Position numbers and translations under genes: made by a program
Origin: Lantana camara
Taxonomy: Eukaryota > Streptophyta > Magnoliopsida > Lamiales > Verbenaceae
Length of the DNA stretch: 64,000 nt
Assembly: GCA_037501455.1 (NCBI GenBank)
Contig: CM074857.1
Coordinates: 122,375,501-122,439,500, forward strand
Reading direction: 5' to 3'
Shown here: positions 57,481 through 64,000 of the stretch, one piece after another
Layout: the number at the start of each line of letters is the position of its first letter
Numbering within the stretch: the stretch's first letter is position 1
Notes under the pieces: model-generated
Told to the model about the DNA's origin: nothing
Databases searched by the model: none
The model's input: the letters and a program-made list of their open reading frames with translations, nothing else

Positions 57481-58240
57481 TAGTGCTAGATCCTTGGAAT
57501 CTAGTGCTAGATCCTTAAACTCTTTTTTTGCAACTGGGTTTCTAGTACTAGATCAAATAAATCGAGTGATAGATCCTGAGGTGCACTGTTTGATCTACTG
57601 ATAGATCCTTTGAATCCTAGTGCTAGATCCGTTGAATCTAGTGCTGGATCCTTTAAATATCTTTGGGATCTACATAATACATGGAAAAAAAGCAAGACGT
57701 AAAAAAATTAATTTGAAAAAGTCCAAAGCTCAATTTATTAACATCTTATATAGCTCTTGGAGATGAACATATCACAAGGGAAAAAAGTCGGGTTTCTTTG
57801 CAGCCGGGTTTCTAGTACTAGATCAAATAAATCGAGTGATAGATCCTGAGGCGCATTGCTTGATCTACTGATAGATCCTTTGAATCCCAGTGCTAGATCC
57901 GTTGAATCTAGTGCTGGATCCTTTAAATATCTTTGGGATCTACGTAATACAGGGAAAAAAAGCAAGATGTAAAAAAATTAATTTGAAAAAGTCCAAAGCG
58001 CAATTTATTAACATCTTATATAGCTCTTGGAGATCAACATATCACAAGGGAAAAAAGTCGAGTTTCTTTGCAGCCGGGTTTCTAGTACTAGATCAAATAA
58101 ATCGAGTGATAGATCCTGAGGCGCACTGCTTGATCTACTGATAGATCCTTTGAATCTAGTGCTAGATCCTTAAACTCTAGTGCTTGACCATTTAAATATC
58201 TTGGGATCTACATAATACAGGGAAAAAAAATCAAGACGTA
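57480..58240. repeat. Tandem array of a 270 bp unit rich in CTAG palindromes
   Basis: TCTAGTACTAGATCAAATAA starts at 57541, 57811 and 58081, an exact 270 bp period (two full units and a partial third). Each unit holds about six motif variants: CTAGTACTAG, CGAGTGATAG, CTACTGATAG, CTAGTGCTAG and CTAGTGCTGG. The array lies just downstream of the transposase stop codon. Confidence 0.92.
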
Positions 58241-58320
58241 AAAATCACTATATTACATAATCAACCTTCTTTAATTACAAGAAAACACAAAAAATATATT
58301 CAACACCCTTTTACTTGTGA

Positions 58321-61300
58321 TTAATTATTCGTTTCCTCGACACCCTGGTCACAGGTAGTTCTTTTATGTCCCTTTCCTCCACACTTTGAACAAGTATTGT
58401 ATCTTTTCCTTCCCTCATAAGGAGCCAGGAAACGCATCATCCTTTTTCTTCCGACGCGAGAGTTTAGTGTTGGTGGTTTTACTTGTTTTATCCCTGTGTC
58501 TTCAGGCAAATCCCAGTCGAACTCTGGAGGTGTTGGGAATATTGTCTCAGAATATGCAAGTATGTAATAATCAACTTTGTAAAATTTGGAGCATACGTCA
58601 TATATTCCTTGTCCAAAATGTTCTTCGTTGCACTTCTTTAACGCCGACAATGCATGGGGACAGGGGATCTTCTCCGCCTGGAAGACACCACATGTGCATG
58701 TCATATTGTTCAAGTCAACCATAACCGAATCTCCAAGGCCACGGACAGAAAATACATGAGCGTTGAACTGTTGTGCAACGCAACCTTTAGATTTGTCCAA
58801 ATTAATCCGCATAACTTTCTCTTTTGAAGGCACCAGGATTGTATTGCACTTTAACATATCAGTTCGTCGATCGTGGAACCATTTTCCCAAAATTCGTATG
58901 ATAGACTCAATCAAAGAATGGATAGGATACCCTCTTTCAACACGTAGCCTAGAATTAATAGACTCGGCGATATTGCTGGTCAGGACATCAAACCTGTTTG
59001 ATTTAGAATGTACCGGGCTCCATAACTCAAAACCAACCTCATCTTTCAAGTATTCCGCAGCACGTTTGTAAAGACGTTCTATCTCTTCGTAGTGCTCCAT
59101 GAAATCTCCGACAGTGTATGCTTTCACTGCCCTGAAAAATGGATCAAGGATCGCACTCTTTTTAAACCGTTGTTTCAAGTTCTCCGACAAGTGCTTTGCA
59201 CAAAATCCATGGTGCGCAGTAGGATAAACCTTAGCAATCGCATTTTTTATGGAAACGTGTCTATCTGATATTATACAGAGATTGGCACTATCAGGTACAA
59301 TGCTCTTTAGATTGTTAAAAAATCATTCCCACGATGCATTATTCTCTGAATCGACCACTGCCCATGCAAGAGGAAACGTATGGTTCTCACTATCTTGTGC
59401 AGTAGCCACAAGCAATGTACCGTCATATTTACCCTTCAAGAAGCAACCGTCAACGGCTAACACCTTGCGCATGTATTTAAAACCCCGTATGCAAGGGCCA
59501 AATGCAACAAAAAAATACAGAAACCTGCCTTCGGTGTGAAGAACCAAATCAGTGATGCTTCCTTCATTCGTTCTTGTTAGCATATACCGATATGCATCTA
59601 TTATTTCATATCCATGCTCTGGTGAGCCCTTGACAATATTCATAGCATGATTTCTGCCCATCCAACACTTCCAGTAGCTAACCTTCACGCCCAATTGAAG
59701 TTCGATGTGCTTTTTAATATCGCCTGGTGTGGGGTCTTTCGCGTCAAGAAACATATGCTGCACTAACTCCCCTATCATTTGGGCTGTTGCCTGATGATGA
59801 TGATTAGTTATCTCCTCCAACCCACAATTATGAGTCCGAATATACTTTCGGAGGTAAAATCTGTCAGAATTGTGAGATTTAACACACCGAACCCACCATT
59901 TGCAATCATTGCAACAACATCGCAGAACCAGAAGGGACTTTGATGATTTTAGTGTTCGGAATTGGAAGCTTCCCTTACATGCAACTATGTTGAATTTCAG
60001 AACGGCTTCTTGTTTGTTTTTAAACTCTTCGTCATCCTTAAAACCTGAACCATCATCCCACGTATGTCTTTCAATCCCGACCTCGGGATTATAATAACAG
60101 ACGATGGCTTCTTCCTCATTAATATATTCATTGGGAACTTCTTCCTCAGAGGGATGTTGAAGATCTGCTTCGGTCCCACACTTTTCAATTTCTTCGTTTA
60201 CACCATCAGGCTGAGAGACGTCTTCGTCGTTGTTATCAGGAAGAGCTGGGATCCAGTTTTCATCATTGTTATCACGAAGAGCTGGGGTATAATCTTTATC
60301 GTTGTTATCACGAAGAGTCCAGTCGTCATCGTTGTTATCAGAAAGGGTGAAATCCTCATAATTATGTTCGTATTGATCATTATCATCCTCAGATGTAGTG
60401 AACACTGTTGTCCCAACCCGTACGGCTTATGTTTGACTCTCCCTCCTATCAAAAGAAACATTCAAGGTCGACCTCCAGCCCTGAGGATGGATATCTGCGA
60501 AGTAAACTTGAAGGTCACGATCAGACTTTATTTCAGTTGGATGACCGGTTGGAAGTGCACTTGAAAGAAAATATTTCACATGTACGTCATCATGGGAGCA
60601 AGCAAGTCCTGATTGTTCAAGAACATCACTTATCAACATTCGAAGTGTAGTCTGATTGGTGACAACAAGAGCAGTTGTTTGCTTTTTGTCAGCAACCCAA
60701 TTCCAACGAGTGGATTCTTCTTGCCAAACTCCAAATTCAACTCCAACAACAAACGTCCTATACACAGTAGGAATGAATATTTAATTATCCATACATGCAT
60801 AAGAATCATCTAGCACGCGATCAAATGAATCATGGGCTATTGAATAAAGAAAACCCTATAGAAACACGTTGCATGGAAAAAATAAACCATGCATGCATTA
60901 AAAAAGAAAAAGAAAAAAAAGGGATCGAATACTAGATATATCTATTCCAGTGCGCGATACATGATCTAGCACTAGAATATCATGGTCGAGCACTAGATAT
61001 ATATCAATCCAACAAGCGATCAAATGAATCATGTGTTATTGAATTAAGAAAACCCTATAGAAACACGTTGCATGGAAAAAATAAACCATGCATGCAGTAA
61101 AAAAAAAAAAAAGAAAAAAAAGGATCTATCACTCGACATGGTATGATCTATCAGTAGATATATGATCTATCAATAGATACTTTTAATCTAGTAATCGACC
61201 ACTGTTAAGAGGATGAAGAAAGCCCACGATCATGTTTTTACGTCGAATCAATCAAGGATGAGTTGAAATACCATATGGACATGTTGTATTGGCGACCAAA

Positions 61301-61464
61301 ACAGGTTAGAAGCTGTTCTATATTAAACCCAGAAAGATAACAAAGCCGAACCAAGGTGGGTAAAGAGTGATTCTTGATTTCTCAGTGAAAACGCCTAATA
61401 GGGTTCCGAAAACACTTCGTACGAACCAAAATCTATCTTACCTTTGATTGTCGTCGTTTGCCAT
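58321..61464 (-). pseudogene. mudrA-type (MULE) transposase, VANA-like, with two nonsense codons
   Basis: The start is ATG 61464 in a 23-base exon (61442-61464) joined to 60757 by a GT-AG intron. The rest is one long exon to 58321. The N-terminal domain (VGVEFGVWQEESTRWNWV, then a PB1-like segment) is followed by Asp-rich DNND repeats. The MuDR DNA-binding domain (CCCNDCKWWVRC, IRTHNC) and MULE catalytic domain (VLAVDGCFLKGKYDGTLL, LCIISDRHVSIKNAI, GFCAKHL) come next. A SWIM zinc finger (CTCGVFQAEKIPCPHALSAL) and a C-terminal zinc knuckle (CSKCGGKGHKRTTC) close the protein. The first two catalytic Asp are visible. TAA at 60427-60429 and TGA at 59323-59325 interrupt the frame. The first could instead lie in an unrecognised intron. 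Confidence 0.87.
60800..61200. repeat. Duplicated ~199 bp unit with CTAG-type motifs in the transposase leader intron
   Basis: GATCAAATGAATCATG starts near 60819 and 61018. GAAAACCCTATAGAAACACG and CATGGAAAAAATAAACCATG follow in both copies. Motif variants between and after are CTAGCACTAGAA, GAGCACTAGATA, TATCAGTAGATA and CTAGTAATCGACC. The array lies in the intron between transposase exons 1 and 2. Confidence 0.8.
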
Positions 61465-61470
61465 TGTCCG

Positions 61471-62279
61471 TGTAATCAGATAGAGGTGTTGATACTTTAG
61501 GGTTCTTCGAATAATCAAACGAACAGCACAGATCGGAGAAGAAATTACAGAAAAATTGGGGTTTGGGTTTTTCGTCGCAGAGCCAGGAGAGGAGAGGAAT
61601 TAGGTTGAATGTGTTTTTGGGTCAGATTTTAATTTTGTGTAAATACTGGGGTAAAAAAGAAGCTCCAAAAAAATGACGTGGCAATGATTTGATTAGGCTG
61701 AGTAATTAACTAAGGCCTAATTACACCTTAATGAAGCGGAGGGTCATATACCTAATTCTTTAGAAACTATGGGTTACATAACGGAAAAAAGACTTGTGGG
61801 GGTCATTTAATGAACTCCCCCTAGTGAGTGTGAGTGTCTGAGCCGTGGCGACTAATTTGGGGTTTTTGCTTAGGAGTTAGGATTCAATTGTAATTGAATA
61901 TTTAAGGAGGTTAATATATTAATTATGATTTATTTACGTCTAAACCCCAAACGAGTGTTTAAATAAAAGAACACTCCCATATTTAAATGTATTAACATTA
62001 GACACTCAAATAAATTTTAAAATTACAAATTATCCCATCTCCACTGGAAATTCTTTTTAAAAACTATTGTATTCATTTGGGGTTTAGATGTAAAAATTCA
62101 CTTTTGGGATGTTGTGTGTTTTAAAAACTCATTTAGATTAAAAATTTGGACGAAAATTATCAAGAATTCTAATAGAAAGAGGGTCATTTATAATTTTAAA
62201 ATTCATTTGGGTGTTCCATGTTATTTAATCTAATTATGAAGGTATTTTATTATTTAAAAACTTATTTGAGGGTTTATAC
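61471..62279. other. AT-rich spacer with an inverted repeat
   Basis: No gene is seen. TTACGTCTAAACCCCAAA (61934-61951) is matched by its complement with one mismatch at 62077-62094, so a small fold-back element is possible. The right end of the Mutator-like element must lie somewhere between about 61.5 and 61.9 kb but could not be placed. Confidence 0.45.
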
Positions 62280-63099
62280 TGATGGGTCCGGAAATGGGGG
62301 AATCCGAATCCGATCACTTTACAATTTATATTTGTGGAAGAAACCACCGGAGCTTCGCCGGAAAAGAGGAAGTGAGTTCAACCTGTTGGGACAAGCACAA
62401 GAAAGTCAGAAGGCCAAGCTGGGGGAACTGGGGGTGATACCCAGTTTGGCTCTCCGACGCTCAAGTCAGTTCAGTGTATGAAGAAAATGTAAGTTCAGTC
62501 ACAGTTGCAGTGATGAAGAAAGCTTAAAGAATGCTTACAGTGTAGAAGATGACTTGGGTTATTTATAGTTGAGGGTCAAGGGCCCTTTGGTCATTTGCCT
62601 CAAGTGGTCCTGGCCGAATGCTGCCCTAACACGTGGCGCTGTGAGAGAGAAACCTAGGAGGAATCTTCTGCAAAAGCGGCCCAAAAGTTAGTGCTAGCAA
62701 CAGTGGCAGGTGCGCGGGCATGTACGTTGTGTCAGAGAGCCATGTGGGTGGTTGGTAACGAGGGCTTGAGAGCGCGCTCGTGACAACCTTGAGTCTTGGA
62801 GGCCAAGATATCCGCTGAGGGGAATGTTGGCTCCAATTCAAATGACGAGCCAAGGGAGGGGCCACTCTGAGGGAGTGTGATGCTCGAAGAGGGCTCCCTT
62901 GGCACGTAGGCGTACCCATCGTTTGGTGGGTAGGACGCTCGTGGGAGTGATAGCGCTCGTTTGGCTTAACTCCTGAAGAAGACTTGCGCTCGTTGGTTCC
63001 GGCGCTCGTGAACTGATGGTGCAGCCTTGGGGAGACAGATGTCATTATTTCGTGATGCCACGTGTCTTGACGTGGGACGATCGTATTTTGACCCCATCA
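62280..63099 (-). repeat. 3' LTR of a minus-strand LTR retrotransposon running off the window
   Basis: On the minus strand it starts TGATGGGGTC (63099) and ends GGACCCATCA (62280), an 820 bp LTR. A TATA box (complement of ATTTATA, 62561-62567) is followed about 100 bases on by the leader motif TTGAGCGTCGGAG, common in plant LTR U5 regions. AATTGGGGGGCAAAA (complement of 63100-63114) is the adjacent polypurine tract. The internal region therefore continues rightward beyond 64000. The 5 bp outside the LTR are TATAC, and the partner duplication is out of view. Confidence 0.75.
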
Positions 63100-63714
63100 T
63101 TTTGCCCCCCAATTCTGTAGTCCTTATTGATAAGGACTGTAGAATTTTGACACGCTCTATCTCTTGTTCATAGCGCTCGTGTAAAGCTTGGCGTGTTGAG
63201 CAATTTTCCTCTGAATGCGCCATTAATGCGGTCTTTTCAATTGACCGTTCGCATCACCTCCGCATTAAATGTTGGTACTATTCTGAAGCCCTTGAAACGT
63301 CAGAGCATTAAATGCGGGTGCGCGTGGGGCGCGTGAGCATTGGGAAGCATGTGCCGGTTCCATAAAGTGGGCGGTTTCCTAGGCGGGAAATGATTGCCAT
63401 TTTGAATTTACTGCCTAAAACGGTACCAACTCCCATCCCTATAAATAAGGGATTCTGAAATCTCCACAATCTTTACGCATTCAAAATTCTCAAGCATCTT
63501 TTGCAAAGAAAATTCTCTTGCATTCCAGTTCCTAGAGCATCTTCAACCTCTTCTTCAGTTTTCTTCAGAATCTTTTCAAGGTAAATCTCCAGTGTGACTT
63601 TCTGACTTTGCTAACCGTAGATTCGGACCTTAGGATTTTGTAATCCCTCAGATTCCCGTCTTTCTGAACCTTAAACTCTCTCCCAGAAAAACCTTCAAAA
63701 CCTCAATTTCTGCC
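63100..63714 (+). promoter_or_regulatory. Promoter and 5' leader of the plus-strand gene inside the LTR element
   Basis: TATAAATA at 63440-63447 lies about 270 bases before the ATG. A pyrimidine-rich leader follows, with a possible donor TTCAAG|GTAAAT at 63580/63581. The polypurine tract of the retrotransposon (63100-63114, read on the minus strand) is at its left edge. Confidence 0.6.
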
Positions 63715-64000
63715 ATGGCCGACCACCACATTGAAGAATTTGCCCGTGAAATCCAAGAGATGGCCACCGAGAGTTCTTCTTCTCACAATTCCCCCAGAGA
63801 TGAAGAGTTGGGGGCGGCGGTAATGGCTATGGAAGACAGAAACCCAGGCGGAGTGGATCCTCTCTTTGAGGAGATGGATTTGGTGATAGAGGCAGAGAGA
63901 CAAGGAGTCACTCTCCCCATAACTCAGAGTGCCACGCATCCCCACCGCCATAGAGTGACCGTGGCCGTTGCAAATCCGCTTCCAGTGGCGGAAGCCGTAA
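63715..64000 (+). CDS. Unrecognised protein, 5' part (antisense gene of the minus-strand LTR element)
   Basis: An ORF open to the window end starts at ATG 63715 in a strong context (GCCATGG). The 95 visible residues begin MADHHIEEFAREIQEMATES and are rich in Glu, Ser and Ala (DEELGAAVMAMEDRNPGG). No domain can be named. It lies opposite to the retrotransposon's own direction, just inside the 3' LTR. The antisense gene of the Tat element at 32635-35663 occupies the same place. It is therefore probably an extra antisense ORF of the same type. An alternative is an unrelated host gene beside a solo LTR. Confidence 0.55.
   Translation, partial: MADHHIEEFAREIQEMATESSSSHNSPRDEELGAAVMAMEDRNPGGVDPLFEEMDLVIEAERQGVTLPITQSATHPHRHRVTVAVANPLPVAEAV

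Larger units (their letters stand above)
47460..61470. mobile_element. VANDAL-like Mutator-like element region (approximate bounds)
   Basis: Three gene modules and several repeat arrays share one signature: the palindrome CTAGTACTAG and variants such as CTAGTGCTAG and CTAGTGATAG, in noncoding DNA from 47490 to about 61200. The modules are a mudrA-type transposase (58321-61464, minus), a DUF1985+ULP1-type gene (51136-54711, minus) and a duplicated pair of small unrecognised genes (49058-50736, plus). I found no long terminal inverted repeats or target duplication, which is usual for VANDAL-type elements. The true ends are unknown, and the limits given are those of the motif and the transposase start codon. 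Confidence 0.6.

Noticed and set aside
47460..58240. A CRISPR array or bacterial repeat, because of the regularly repeated palindromes
   Set aside because: The context is plant with spliced genes. The repeats are 10-16 bp with irregular spacing and no unique spacers or cas genes.
61838..62279. The right terminus of the Mutator-like element
   Set aside because: I looked for an inverted partner or a 9-11 bp direct repeat against 46.7-47.5 kb and found none, so no end is called.

Overview
This window is plant nuclear DNA and almost certainly eudicot. Evidence: GT-AG introns throughout, a plant RNA polymerase III subunit gene, a NUP98 relic, and the transposon families (CACTA/EnSpm, Athila-like and Tat-lineage Ty3/gypsy, Ty1/copia, Mutator-like with DUF1985/ULP1). 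Nothing bacterial or viral is present. Most of the 64 kb is nested transposable elements. The only host gene that looks intact is the RPC9 gene at 44.9-45.8 kb. The species cannot be fixed from the sequence alone.

Layout. (1) 1-9106: 3' part of a plus-strand CACTA element (Transposase_24 gene, then CGGTTGCAA-type subterminal repeats). A 7.15 kb Athila-like LTR element (955-8108, target duplication GAATC) sits in its 3'UTR; I saw no difference between its two LTRs. (2) 9107-23617: a minus-strand CACTA element with an intact-looking TNP1-like gene and a broken TNP2 transposase gene (one frameshift, one nonsense codon, and a solo LTR at 14269-15847). Its 5.9 kb 5' region holds a diverged duplication and a Mutator-type fold-back MITE with a perfect 10 bp target duplication. 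(3) 23618-24458: spacer with a SINE. (4) 24459-38140: a 13.7 kb Tat-lineage gypsy element (TSD GATAT) with gag, protease, RT, two RNase H domains and integrase, interrupted by six nonsense codons. It also carries a three-exon antisense gene with a plant-mobile-domain-like protein. (5) 38146-44300: a NUP98 C-terminal relic on the minus strand, split by a 5.0 kb copia element (38650-43664, TSD GTAGG). (6) 44397-46690: a MITE, then RPC9 with another MITE in an intron. (7) About 47.46-61.47 kb: a region that resembles a VANDAL-type Mutator-like element. (8) 62280-64000: the 3' LTR of a minus-strand LTR element, followed by a divergent plus-strand gene start inside it.

The most interesting part is region 7. 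It combines a mudrA-type transposase gene, a DUF1985+ULP1-type gene, and a duplicated pair of small unrecognised genes. All are embedded in noncoding DNA saturated with a short palindrome, CTAGTACTAG, and close variants. I count 14 exact copies, all between 47.49 and 58.09 kb and none in the coding exons I could define. In Arabidopsis VANDAL elements, DUF1985-type VANC proteins bind short repeated motifs in the element's own noncoding DNA and remove silencing. The arrangement here looks like a relic of such a system with its own motif. Its genes carry nonsense codons, so this copy is probably not autonomous.

Relative timing (inference). The Athila-like element is the youngest insertion seen. 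The Tat and copia elements have LTR pairs differing at 7/628 and 2/194 positions, so they are older but still recent. The solo LTR, TNP2 gene and NUP98 relic are older.
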